Notes under the pieces: model-generated
Database searches by the model: none
Told to the model about the DNA's origin: nothing
The model's input: only the letters and a program-made list of their open reading frames with translations
Made by a program: the position numbers and the translations under genes
Part shown: piece by piece, positions 16,129 to 25,130 of the stretch
Layout of the letters: every line of letters begins with the position of its first letter
Position numbering within the stretch: the first letter of the stretch is position 1
From: CBDCYS01 sp965226245
Lineage (GTDB): Bacteria > Acidobacteriota > Terriglobia > Bryobacterales > UBA6623
DNA length: 64,000 nucleotides
Reading direction: 5' to 3'
NCBI GenBank assembly: GCA_965226245.1
Contig: CBDDCL010000015.1
Location: forward strand, 3,844,001 to 3,908,000

Positions 16129-17409
16129 TTGGAGAGGACATGGATGAACGACAAGGAATTGAGACGGGGCGAGGTGCTGGGCCGGGTGAAGCGAGGCGAG
16201 TTAAAGCTGAGCGAGGCGGCGCAGGTGCTCGACATCAGTTACCGCCAGAGCAAGCGGATCTGGAAGCGCTACAGCGCGGGAGGGACAAAAGCATTGAAGC
16301 ACGGCAACGTGGGCCGGGTATCGAACCGGGCCAAGCCAGCGGAAGTTCGCAAGCGAGTGCTGCAACTGGTGCGCGAGAACTACTCCGGCGAACCGCACGA
16401 GCGCTTCGGGCCTACTCTGGCGGCCGAGCATTTGCGAAAGGACCACGATCTGCAAGTATCGGTGCGGGCACTGCGGCTCTGGATGCTCGCCGAGGGTCTG
16501 TGGAGCCGCCGCCGCAAGCGCCAGCCGCATCGCCAGCGGCGGCAGCGCAAAGCGCACTTCGGGGAGCTGATCCAGGTCGACGGCTCGCACCACCGATGGC
16601 TCGAAGATCGCGGCCCGAAAGGTTGCCTGATGAACTTCGTCGACGATGCGAGCGGCCGGGCGCTGTGCCGCTTCTCGAGCGAAGAGACAACTTGGGCGGC
16701 GGCCGATCTGCTCGAAGCCTGGGTGCGTCAATACGGCGTTCCGAAGGCGTTGTATTGCGACTGGAAGAACGTCTACAAGCGCCAGCCGACGTCGCGCGAA
16801 GCGCTGGAAGGCATCGAGCCCGAGACGCAGTTCGGGCGCATGTGCGCCAAGCTGGGGATCCGCATCATCGCGGCATCGTCGCCGCAAGCCAAGGGCCGCG
16901 TGGAGCGGCATCACGGCACCCATCAAGACCGCCTGATCAAGAAGATGCGACTGCAAGGTATCTGCGATTACGAGGCGGCGAACCGCTATCTCGGCGAGCA
17001 ATATCTGGGGGAACACAACGCCAAATTTGTCTGCGAGCCAGCGGCGGAAGCGGACTTTCATCAGCGCCCGCCCAAGCGTCTGGACTTAAAGTGGGTGTTC
17101 TGCTTGGAGGCCGAGCGAGTCGTCTCCAACGATCGGGTGGTCCGTTTCGAGAACCGCTTCTTACAGTTGAAACCGAAGCGCAATCAGGCTCTGGGGGCGG
17201 GGGGGAGAGTCACCGTGCAGCAAGCGCGCCAGGGCGAGTTGCAGGTGATCCACGAAGGCCGAGCGGTGGCCTTTGAAGAGATCACGTGGCCCGAGCCGAA
17301 GCCGCGCCCCAAGCCGAAACAACAAGCGGCCCGGCAGCGGCCCAAGCCGGCGGCGGACCACCCTTGGCGTAAGTCGCTGCGGTCGAAAAAACGTGCGGCG
17401 ACGACATAA
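16129..17409 (+). CDS. Transposase of IS1202/ISNCY-like element, diverged copy D
   Basis: Encodes 426 residues with the same domain order as copies 1-3: HTH (KLSEAAQVLDISYRQSKRI), integrase-like core (QVDGSHHRW, KGRVERHHGT) and basic tail. Divergence from copies 1-3 is concentrated in the N-terminal DNA-binding part and the C-terminal tail, while the core is highly conserved. The TTG start at 16129 follows AAAGGAGGAG at a normal distance. Confidence 0.88.
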   Translation: MERTWMNDKELRRGEVLGRVKRGELKLSEAAQVLDISYRQSKRIWKRYSAGGTKALKHGNVGRVSNRAKPAEVRKRVLQLVRENYSGEPHERFGPTLAAEHLRKDHDLQVSVRALRLWMLAEGLWSRRRKRQPHRQRRQRKAHFGELIQVDGSHHRWLEDRGPKGCLMNFVDDASGRALCRFSSEETTWAAADLLEAWVRQYGVPKALYCDWKNVYKRQPTSREALEGIEPETQFGRMCAKLGIRIIAASSPQAKGRVERHHGTHQDRLIKKMRLQGICDYEAANRYLGEQYLGEHNAKFVCEPAAEADFHQRPPKRLDLKWVFCLEAERVVSNDRVVRFENRFLQLKPKRNQALGAGGRVTVQQARQGELQVIHEGRAVAFEEITWPEPKPRPKPKQQAARQRPKPAADHPWRKSLRSKKRAATT

Positions 17410-17418
17410 AAAAGGCAG

Positions 17419-17559
17419 GGCTATGGAAATGACGGGACGGATGGAAAGCGTGGAAAACCTCAGCGAGCAGCGCAGAGGGTTCGCATCGCAACGACAGGTT
17501 TCCCACCCTTCCCACCGTCCCTTGGAAATCGCTGACGCGATTTCCACATTCCCACAGCC
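17419..17559 (+). other. Transposase-downstream hairpin, copy D variant
   Basis: Same layout as at 6060. GGGACGGATGG pairs almost perfectly with CCACCGTCCC, and GCGAGC faces GTTCGC (a G-U pair replacing A-U). The outermost arm is weaker (GGCTATGG). Confidence 0.5.
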
Positions 17560-17756
17560 CCGACGACGACGATTATCTCTTACGAACTTACAAACAACAA
17601 AACGAAGGGGACATTTCTATCGCCCTACCGCCGGGGACATTTCTATCGCCTCTTGACAGCGCCTCTTTTCCCAGTTGTTGTAACCCAATGATAATGTCCC
17701 CTTGAGCACCCAATAGAAATGTCCCCTAATCTGAGGCTCCGAAGGAGGAGCCGAGA

Positions 17757-19034
17757 TTGGAAAGGACATCGATGAGTGCAAAGGAAGTGAGGCGCGGCGA
17801 AGTGCTGAGCCGAGTGAAACGAGGCGAACTGAAATTGACCGAGGCGGCCGAGCTGCTGGACGTCAGCTACCGCCAGGCGAAGCGTCTCAAGAAGCGTTAC
17901 GGCGAGGGGGGGAGCAAAGCTCTCGTGCATGGCAACGTCGGGCGCGCTTCGAACCGAGCCGATGACAAGCGACGCGAGCAGGTTCTCGAGTTGGTGCGCG
18001 AGAACTATTCGGGCGAGCCGCACGAGCGCTTTGGGCCGACGCTGGCGTCGGAACATCTGGCGGCCGATCACAGTCTCGAAGTGCCGCCCGAAACCTTGCG
18101 GCGTTGGATGCTCGCCGCGGGTCTGTGGAGCCGGAGCCGCAAGCGCCAGCCGCATCGCCAGCGGCGGCAGCGCAAAGCGCACTTCGGCGAGCTGATTCAA
18201 CTCGACGGCTCGCACCACGACTGGCTCGAAGGACGCGGCCCGAAAGGCTGCATGATGAACTTCGTCGACGATGCGACCGGCCGGGCGTTGTGCCGTTTCT
18301 CCAGCGAGGAAACGACTTGGGCGGCGGCCGATCTGCTCCAAGCCTGGGTGCGTCAATACGGCGTTCCGAAGGCGTTGTATTGCGACTGGAAGAACGTCTA
18401 CCAGCGCCAGCCGACGTCGCGCGAAGCGCTCGAAGGCATCGAGCCCCAGACGCAGTTCGGGCGCATGTGCGCCAAGCTCGGCATTGGTATCATCGCCGCT
18501 TCGTCGCCGCAAGCGAAGGGCCGCGTGGAACGCCATCACGGCACGCATCAAGACCGCCTGATCAAGAAGATGCGGCTCCAAGGCATTGCCGATTACGAGG
18601 CGGCGAACCGCTATCTCGACGAGCAGTATCTGGACGAACACAACGCCAAGTTTACCTGCGAAGCAGCGGCGGGAGCGGACTTTCACCAACCTCTATCGAA
18701 GCGCCTGGACTTGAAGTGGGTGTTTTGCTTGGAGGCCGAGCGGGTGGTCTCCAACGACCTGGTGGTACGTTTCGAGAACCGTTTTTTGCAGTTGAAACCG
18801 CAGCGCAATCAGGCTCTGGGAGCGGGCGCGAGAGTCACCGTGCAGCAAGCGCGAGAGGCCGAGTTGCAAGTGGTCTACGAAGGCCGCGCGGTAGCTTTTG
18901 AAGAGATCGCCCGGCCGCAGCCGAAGCCGCGCCCAGAGCCGAAACAACGAGCGGTTCCGCGGCGGTCCAAGCCGGCCGCGGACCACCCCTGGCGTAAGTC
19001 ACTGCGTTCGAAAAAGCGCGCGGCGACGACATAA
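17757..19034 (+). CDS. Transposase of IS1202/ISNCY-like element, copy 2
   Basis: Encodes 425 residues with the same amino-acid sequence as the products at 4774 and 48346, including HTH and integrase-type core. The TTG start has GAAGGAGGAG upstream. The gene is intact, but the right end of the element is interrupted at 19278, so this copy may be unable to move by itself although its protein could act on others. Confidence 0.9.
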   Translation: MERTSMSAKEVRRGEVLSRVKRGELKLTEAAELLDVSYRQAKRLKKRYGEGGSKALVHGNVGRASNRADDKRREQVLELVRENYSGEPHERFGPTLASEHLAADHSLEVPPETLRRWMLAAGLWSRSRKRQPHRQRRQRKAHFGELIQLDGSHHDWLEGRGPKGCMMNFVDDATGRALCRFSSEETTWAAADLLQAWVRQYGVPKALYCDWKNVYQRQPTSREALEGIEPQTQFGRMCAKLGIGIIAASSPQAKGRVERHHGTHQDRLIKKMRLQGIADYEAANRYLDEQYLDEHNAKFTCEAAAGADFHQPLSKRLDLKWVFCLEAERVVSNDLVVRFENRFLQLKPQRNQALGAGARVTVQQAREAELQVVYEGRAVAFEEIARPQPKPRPEPKQRAVPRRSKPAADHPWRKSLRSKKRAATT

Positions 19035-19277
19035 AAAGGCAGGGCTGTGGAAATGACGGGCCGGATGGAAAGCGTGGAAAACCTCGGCGAACAGCGAAGA
19101 GGGTTCGCATCGCAACGACCGGTTTCCCACCCTTCCCACCGTCCCTTGGAAATCGCTAAAGCGATTCCCACATTCCCACAGCCCCGACGACGACGATTCT
19201 CTCTTACAAACTTACAAACAACAAACCCAAGGGGACATTTCTATTGTGCTACCGAGGGGGACATTTCTATTGTGCTA

Positions 19278-19809
19278 CCTGAATTATGCACAGATTCGCT
19301 TTGCGAGTGCGGCTGCGTTCGTAGCGGCTTGACGGCCGTCGTAAGGTGGGAGCTCGGCAACTGGTCTTTTGGCTTCTCCGTCCCCGGTTTCCCCTCCCGC
19401 CCAGAATCCGCGTCGGCAAAACCCCGCTCCGAAGTGGCGTGTTTCCAGTACGTTGCGGCCAGTGCATAAAATTTTATGCATAGCGCATAGCCAGGCTCTC
19501 AGATCAACGCCCTCTCGACTACCGGCGGCAAGCCGCCGTAGGGAGTCGGCTTCCTGCCGCGGAAGTTGTCAAGGCGTGGATGCCCCGATTTTATTGGGCT
19601 GCGAGACCGTCACGGCTGGGCCTTGTTTGACGGCCCTTTGGGAGCTATGCTGTTTTCGCTTGGTAACCATTTGGGTGACCTCCTTTGGGTTGGCTGGTGA
19701 AGCTGGAATCTTTGCCAGCCTACCTTTTTACCCCATGTTTTCGGGCGTTCCCCAATGGTCCCTTGCGGCTCAGCCCTCCTCAGGTGCACCCCGCAATGCA
19801 TAATTCAGG
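19278..19809 (-). mobile_element. 532-bp IS1380 deletion derivative (MITE), copy A
   Basis: Terminal inverted repeats CCTGAATTATGCA and a 5-bp duplication TGCTA on both sides. It retains the left and right ends of the IS1380 element seen at 49920 but lacks about 1.27 kb of transposase. What remains is the promoter region, a strong AAAGGAGGT site and a 33-codon ORF starting MVTKRKQHSS. An internal 18-bp palindrome TGCATAAAATTTTATGCA echoes the terminal repeat. Confidence 0.9.
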
Positions 19810-19874
19810 TGCTACAACACGCCTCTTTTCCCAGTTTGACGACCGTGAGCAGAATCCGTTACGATGTGCCTGTC

Positions 19875-21014
19875 ATGTACGCCTCTTCCGTCTCCGCGGT
19901 GGACGTCAATCGTCGCCGATTCCTGATGGCCGCCGGCAGCGGCTTGACTGGCTCTTCGGCTGCCACGGCAAGTTCGGCGGCCGGTTCCATAGCGGCAGCG
20001 GGGCCGCCGCCGACGAAACTAGGTTTGGATTTGTTCAGCCTGCGTTCCCAGGAATGGAGCGCTTTTGAACTGCTGGACTACGCCGCCGGTCTTGGCGTGC
20101 AGATCGTCCATTTCTCCGAGCCCAGATTCCTGGACGGCCTGGACGACGCCCATTTAGAGAAAGTCAAGGCCCGCGCCGACGAGCTGGGCCTCGGCATCGA
20201 AGTCGGTTTGGGATCGATTTGCCCCACCTCGACCCGCTTTGATAAAAGCGACGGCACTTCGCGTGAACAACTGCTACGGATGTTCGGAGTCGCGAAGAAG
20301 TTGGGTTCGCCGCTTGTGCGGTGCTATCTGGGAAGCTCCAAAGATCGGGAAGGTCCCCTTCCTATCGAAGCCCACATTGAAAGCACAGTCGAGTCCTGTA
20401 AATCGGTTCGCGGCGAAGCGCTTGACATGGGGCTCAAGATCGCCGTCGAGAATCATTCCGGCGACCTGCAGGCCGGGCAACTCAAGATGCTTATTGAGGA
20501 GGCGGGTAAAGATTACGTCGGCGCCTTAATTGATCCCGGCAACGCCACCTGGACGCTCGAAGACCCGCTGCACACCCTTGAAACCTTGGCTCCCTATTGC
20601 GTGACAACAGGAGTCCGCGACTCGGCGGTTTGGGAGACGCCAAACGGCGCCGCTTCGCAGTGGGTCACGATGGGCGAGGGCAACGTCAACATCGAGGGAT
20701 GGGCCAAGCGCTTTACCGAACTGTGTCCCGGCAAGCCGTTTTCACTGGAGATCATCAACCTCCGCGGGCCGCGATTGTTCAACTACCGAGAGCCCGACTT
20801 TTGGAAAAACTATCGAGACGTCCCGGCTTGGGTTTTCGCGGGCTTTGAGAACCTGGCCCGCGGCGGCGCCGAATACACCAATGTTCCGCCTGCACCCGCC
20901 GGCGCCGCCCCCGGCAGCCCCGAATTCAAGCAATTCCTCATCGATCAGGAGCGCCGCGACGTCGAGCAAGCGGTCAAGTATGCCAAAGATGTGCTGAAGA
21001 TCGGAGTTGCATGA
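19875..21014 (+). CDS. Tat-exported sugar phosphate isomerase/epimerase-like TIM barrel
   Basis: Encodes 379 residues from ATG 19875. A twin-arginine signal is visible (NRRRFLMAAGSGLTG), followed by an AP-endonuclease-2/xylose isomerase-like TIM barrel (LGLDLFSLRSQEWSAFELLD, VENHSGDLQAGQL, ALIDPGNATW, EIINLRGPRL). Metal-binding acidic residues are likely E and D in VENHSGD, LIDPGN and SLEIIN. Such enzymes interconvert keto- and aldo-sugars; substrate unknown. DUF1080 follows 83 bp downstream in the same direction, a frequent pairing in 3-keto-sugar metabolism. Two ISs sit directly upstream. Confidence 0.85.
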   Translation: MYASSVSAVDVNRRRFLMAAGSGLTGSSAATASSAAGSIAAAGPPPTKLGLDLFSLRSQEWSAFELLDYAAGLGVQIVHFSEPRFLDGLDDAHLEKVKARADELGLGIEVGLGSICPTSTRFDKSDGTSREQLLRMFGVAKKLGSPLVRCYLGSSKDREGPLPIEAHIESTVESCKSVRGEALDMGLKIAVENHSGDLQAGQLKMLIEEAGKDYVGALIDPGNATWTLEDPLHTLETLAPYCVTTGVRDSAVWETPNGAASQWVTMGEGNVNIEGWAKRFTELCPGKPFSLEIINLRGPRLFNYREPDFWKNYRDVPAWVFAGFENLARGGAEYTNVPPAPAGAAPGSPEFKQFLIDQERRDVEQAVKYAKDVLKIGVA

Positions 21015-21097
21015 AGACAGCCTTGCCCGGCCTTGCCTGGCTGAGCTTAGTCGGTCCGCCGATCGCTGTGTTACGTTAACTCGCAGGAGTCCGCCAC

Positions 21098-21763
21098 ATG
21101 CGAAAAGTCGCTTTGTTCATTAGCGTGCTGTTGCTCGTTGTCCCGCTCGCGAGTGACGAGCATCCAGGAAAGATTCCCGCCGGTTTTACGTCTATCTTTA
21201 ACGGCGCCAACCTCGCCGGGTGGCACGTCAGCATGACGAATCACCACGGCAACACTCGCGAATGGCGGGTTCTTGAAGGGAATTTGACCGGCCGCCAAAG
21301 CCCGGTCGGCAATGGCGGCATCTTGCTGACGGACAAGCGCTACAAGAACTTTGAAGTCTACCTCGAAGTCAAACCCGACTTCGGCTGCGACAGCGGACTG
21401 TTCCTGCGCTCGAATGCCGCCGGCCAGGCTTACCAGGTCATGCTCGACTACCTGGAGGGGGGCAACATTGGAGGCATCCACGGCGAACGGCTCGAAGGGG
21501 TCGAAGGGGCTCTCTCACAGGGATGGGAGGATGTCTGGAACAAAGACGATTGGAATGCCATCCGCGCACGGATGGTGGGCAATCCGCCGCGAATCACGGT
21601 TTGGCTCAACGGCAAGAAGATCACGGATTTCCGGGACACAGCCAATCACGCCGCCGGGGCCGCCGAAGACGGCATGATCGCCGTGCAAGTCCACAGTGGC
21701 AAACGCTGGGCCGAAAACGGCTATCACCGATTCCGCAACATCGCGGTAAAAGAACTGGACTAG
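21098..21763 (+). CDS. DUF1080 protein (3-keto-disaccharide hydrolase-like), secreted
   Basis: Encodes 221 residues with a signal peptide (MRKVALFISVLLLVVPLAS) and the DUF1080 jelly-roll signature: SIFNGANLAGWHV near the N-terminus, FEVYLEVKP, DSGLFLRS, WNAIRARMVG, ITVWLNGKKITDF and FRNIAVKEL at the end. Members hydrolyse 3-keto-glycosides made by Gfo/Idh-type oxidoreductases. Likely co-transcribed with the isomerase at 19875. Confidence 0.87.
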   Translation: MRKVALFISVLLLVVPLASDEHPGKIPAGFTSIFNGANLAGWHVSMTNHHGNTREWRVLEGNLTGRQSPVGNGGILLTDKRYKNFEVYLEVKPDFGCDSGLFLRSNAAGQAYQVMLDYLEGGNIGGIHGERLEGVEGALSQGWEDVWNKDDWNAIRARMVGNPPRITVWLNGKKITDFRDTANHAAGAAEDGMIAVQVHSGKRWAENGYHRFRNIAVKELD

Positions 21764-21787
21764 TATATCGTTTCATTGAAATATACC

Positions 21788-22261
21788 CATGTCACGCGGC
21801 CTCTAGCGCCTCGAACCTCCTCCAGCGCTGAACGACCGGAGCGGCGTTGATCTCCTCGATCCCCTTCAGGATTGGTTCTCGAAGCTCCTCCCAGGACTTC
21901 ACCCGGATTGTCCAAGATCAATCGGATCGTGCATTCGGCCGGGTAGCCGGGTAGGACTGGTCGAGATCCTTGAGCAGTAAGATGGCGTAGCCGAGCTGCT
22001 TGGGTTTGTTGCAGGCCAAGTGCACCACCCAGGCCTTGGCCTCTTCGGAGATGCGGGGCTGCTGGGGACGATGATAGGCATCCTTGAGCGCTGCTTGCAG
22101 CCCCATGGCGAGGGCTCGCTCGACCCATTTGCCGACGCTTTTGCGCGTCATCTTCAGCGCCCGCATAATCTCGGCCATCGTCTCGCTGTCATGATAACGC
22201 CACAAAATTTCCCCTCGCTGCACCTCCCTAGCTGGAGATTTCCGCGAACGACCCAGCCGCT
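21788..22261 (-). pseudogene. IS630-family transposase remnant with internal deletions
   Basis: The N-terminal HTH part is readable (RSRKSPAREVQRGEILWRY, MTRKSVGKWVERALAMG, PRISEEAKAWVVHLA). Then only ECTIRLILDN of the DDE core and, in another frame, the C-terminus SWEELREPILKGIEEINAA and RWRRFEALEAA survive. Most of the catalytic domain is lost. It is joined to the end of an IS1182-like remnant. Confidence 0.75.
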
Positions 22262-23688
22262 TCAGATGCTGCACCGGGGTTTTGAAGCGGTGCCAGCGGG
22301 ACCGCAGATGCGGGGTGGCGAGTCGAGCCGGAATGGCCCGTTGCCCAGGCGCGTCCACAGCCGAAGCAGAAGCGTTGGCCGGGCCGAAAAAGGCCACCTG
22401 TGAGCCTCCCAAAACGAATCGAAGGCCTTTTTCGCTGTCGCCAGGCCGCGCGGCGTCCCCGCTCCGAGCTGGTTCCTCAGCAGCAGCGACAAATTGAACG
22501 CGCCAGCGTGAAGCAGCAGCCGCTTCAAGATATTTTTGTGGACGCGCAGGTGTGTCCGCCGCGTCTCGCCCGTCTCGTATAAATGAGCGAAGCTGCGTTC
22601 CACCCCCTCGCCGCGTAACCGTGACAGCCGTTTGCCCCGCTCCCCGCACATCCGTCGCCGGTTGCCGTACACCGCTTGTTGTTGCCGCCGCTTGCCGCAC
22701 CACTTGCGCCGCCCGCGATCCGGTTCATTGATGTAAGAACGCATCTAAAGCGCCGTGAGATCCGTCAGCACGTCGTTGCTGTGATAGCCCTTGTCGGCCA
22801 CCACTTCTTGCAGCCCCCGCGGAGACAGTTGCTCGTTCGCCTGCCGGTCTAGCGCGACTGCGGCGACTTGCTCCGCGGCGGCGGTCACCGTCTCGGCCAC
22901 GGTCGTCGTGTCGCTTTGATCCGCACGTTGCACGGTCAGCGCCAGCAGCGCGCCCGTCTCCAGGTCCACGGCGTGCTCGGCCTTGTGCGCCAAGTGCGTG
23001 CACCCATCTTTCATTTGTGCGATCTTGGCGTCGGGGTCATGCGGATTCGTCCAATCCTTGTTGGACCCTTTGTTTTTGCGCTTTTTGTCCAGCTTAGCCA
23101 GCTGCTCGCGGGTCGGCGTCTCGATCCCCGACTCCGCCGCCAGCCCGCCCCCCGCAGGAACTCTTCGTAGGACTCGCCGCTGTCGCGCCGCACGATCGAG
23201 CGCAACGCCGCGTTGGCCTCGAGCGTGGTCGCATCCACGGCAATCGTGCCCGCTTTCAACAGACCCTGCTGGGCGAGCAATTGCAGCACCCAGGTGAACA
23301 CTTGGCGGTGCGTTTCGACGTCGATCAGCCGTCGGGTGCGCGAGATCGTCGAATGATCGGGCGTGGATTCGTCGAGCTCGATGGCGAGAAAGCGCCGCAG
23401 CGAGATCGAATCGGCCAGGCGCCAAGCAATGCCGCGCTCGCCGTCGATGCCTTCCAAGTAACCGATCAGCAGGCAGCGGAAGTAGATGCCCGGCGTCAGC
23501 GAGGGCGGCCCCATGCGCGGCGCGTAGAACCCTTCACAGCGCTGTTCGGCGAAGTCGTCAAAGCCGTGCTCGTCGAGCAGCTCGTTGAGCCTGCGATAAA
23601 ACGGGTGGGCCGCTGTCTGGGGCAGATCCGCGGCAACGATCCACAAGTCCTTCTGCCGCTGCCGCCGGGTGCGTCGTCCCATTGCCAT
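22262..23688 (-). pseudogene. IS1182/IS5-superfamily transposase, frameshifted and interrupted
   Basis: The start (MGRRTRRQRQKDLWIVAADL), DUF772-like N-terminal part and DDE region (GTIAVDATTLEANAA, EVVADKGYHSNDVL, RSFAHLYETGETRRTHLR) are all present but in three pieces. A frameshift falls in a run of six G (about 23150-23160 on the minus strand), and a TAG at 22745 interrupts the second frame just before MRSYINEPDRG. Such transposases are about 470 residues when intact, so nearly the full length is still here. Confidence 0.8.
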
Positions 23689-23792
23689 GAAACAATTATA
23701 CACTAAAGTATTTGGTTTTGGCAAGTACCTTGTGAGACTTTTACCACGGGCGGCTAATACTACTGTGTTATAAAACATGTTAGTATAAAAAT

Positions 23793-25109
23793 GTGCCGGA
23801 CAAAACTTCGGCGCCAGGCGCACAACAAAAACGTCTTGCGGCTTATTTGGACAGCCTGGCGCGAGCCGCAGGACATGCCGACCGCAGTGAGCCTCTGAAG
23901 GGCTATTGCAAGGGCCTGCTGCTGCCGCTCAAACGCAAAAGCGTCGAGCCCATGGCGGCCCGTCTGGCGCCCCACAACGTCCGCCGCACCCACCAGTCGC
24001 TGCATCATCTGGTCGCCGACTCACCTTGGAGCGACCAGGACATGCTGGCTCAGGTGCGCGCTTGGACCCTGCCGCTGATGAAAAAAAGGGGGGCCCTGGT
24101 CGCCTGGGTCGTCGACGATAGCGGCATCCCCAAGAAAGGCAGACACTCGGTCGGCGTGGCGCGGCAGTACTGCGGCCAGCTGGGCAAACAGGAAAACTGC
24201 CAAGTGGCGGTGAGTCTGTCGGCGGCCAGCTGGCGCGACAGTTTGCCGCTCGCCTGGCGCCTCTACTTGCCCGAGAGTTGGGCGCGCGATCGCCAGCGGC
24301 GGCGCCAAGCCGGCGTGCCCGAGGAAGTTCGTTTCCAAACTAAACCACAAATCGCGCTCGATCAGATTCGCCAGGCACTCGAGGACGAAGTCGAGCCGGG
24401 CGTGGTGCTGGCCGACGCGGCCTATGGCAATGACAGCGCGTTTCGGGCCGGGCTGCGGAAACTGAAGCTGGAATACGTCGTCGGAATCCAGAGCACGACG
24501 AGCGTCTGGAAGCCGGAGGAAGGCCCCTTGCCGCCGAAGAAATACAAAGGGAAAGGGCGTCCGCCCAAGTTGTTGCGGCGCGGCGCCCAGCAGCCACTGC
24601 CGGTGCGGCAGCTGGCGCTGGGCTTGCCGCCGAAGGCCTGGAAGAAGCTGAGCTGGCGGCAGGGCGAGAAGCGCAAGCTGAGCTCGCGCTTTGCCTGGTT
24701 GCGGGTGCGTCCGGCGCATCGCGACTATGAGCAGCACGAAGCTTATCCCGAGCAATGGCTGCTGATCGAATGGCCCCAAGGGGAAGCGGAACCGGCGAAG
24801 TACTGGCTGTCGAATCTGCCCGCGGCGACGAAGCTCAAAGAACTCGTCGCCCTCGCCAAGCAGCGCTGGATCATCGAGCGGGACTATCAGGAGCTCAAGC
24901 AAGAGCTGGGACTCAACCAATATGAGGGGCGGGGCTGGCGGGGATTTCACCATCACGGGACACTCTGCATCGCGGCGTATGGGTTCCTGGTGGGCGAGAG
25001 GAGCCGTTTTTTCCCCTCTGCCAGGGCCGGCCAGCTACGAATACCCCTGCCCGCGAGGTCTGCGCCGTTCCGCCCGCGCGGGGCGCCCCAGACGGGCCGA
25101 GCGGCATAA
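23793..25109 (+). CDS. IS701-family transposase, 3'-damaged
   Basis: Encodes 438 residues. The catalytic motifs VVDDSGIPKKGRHSVGVARQ, VVLADAAYGND and RWIIERDYQELKQELGL give the DDE set of the IS701 group. Near the end a frame change occurs: the reading frame finishes GAPQTGRAA, while the adjacent frame reads ERHNPHSIAT, the usual IS701 C-terminus, and stops being transposase-like at about 25130, where it meets an inverted methyltransferase gene. I see no terminal inverted repeats, so the element looks truncated. The GTG start at 23793 is uncertain. Confidence 0.8.
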   Translation: MPDKTSAPGAQQKRLAAYLDSLARAAGHADRSEPLKGYCKGLLLPLKRKSVEPMAARLAPHNVRRTHQSLHHLVADSPWSDQDMLAQVRAWTLPLMKKRGALVAWVVDDSGIPKKGRHSVGVARQYCGQLGKQENCQVAVSLSAASWRDSLPLAWRLYLPESWARDRQRRRQAGVPEEVRFQTKPQIALDQIRQALEDEVEPGVVLADAAYGNDSAFRAGLRKLKLEYVVGIQSTTSVWKPEEGPLPPKKYKGKGRPPKLLRRGAQQPLPVRQLALGLPPKAWKKLSWRQGEKRKLSSRFAWLRVRPAHRDYEQHEAYPEQWLLIEWPQGEAEPAKYWLSNLPAATKLKELVALAKQRWIIERDYQELKQELGLNQYEGRGWRGFHHHGTLCIAAYGFLVGERSRFFPSARAGQLRIPLPARSAPFRPRGAPQTGRAA

Positions 25110-25130
25110 CCCGCACTCGATCGCCACGCA

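Larger units (their letters stand above)
16047..17659 (+). mobile_element. IS1202/ISNCY-like element, diverged copy D
   Basis: 1613 bp, flanked by CGCCTCTTTTCCCAGTT at 16030-16046 and 17660-17676. It has the same architecture as copies 1-3 (two terminal units per end, transposase, downstream hairpin), but the block before ATAGAAATGTCCCC reads GGGCG or AGGCG rather than ACCCA/GCACA. It abuts copy 2, sharing the 17-mer between them. Confidence 0.9.
17677..19819 (+). mobile_element. IS1202/ISNCY-like element copy 2, split by an IS1380 derivative
   Basis: Target repeats CGCCTCTTTTCCCAGTT lie at 17660-17676 and 19820-19836. Removing the 532-bp insert and its 5-bp duplication leaves 1606 bp, the exact length of copies 1 and 3. 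The insert lies within the last 20 bp of the right end, separating the terminal bases from the rest. Confidence 0.92.

Noticed and set aside
15398..16141. Minus-strand ORF of 247 codons overlapping the small protein at 15647
   Set aside because: It begins inside an IS end and crosses the divergent promoter region; the plus-strand ORF has a good ribosome site and protein-like sequence.
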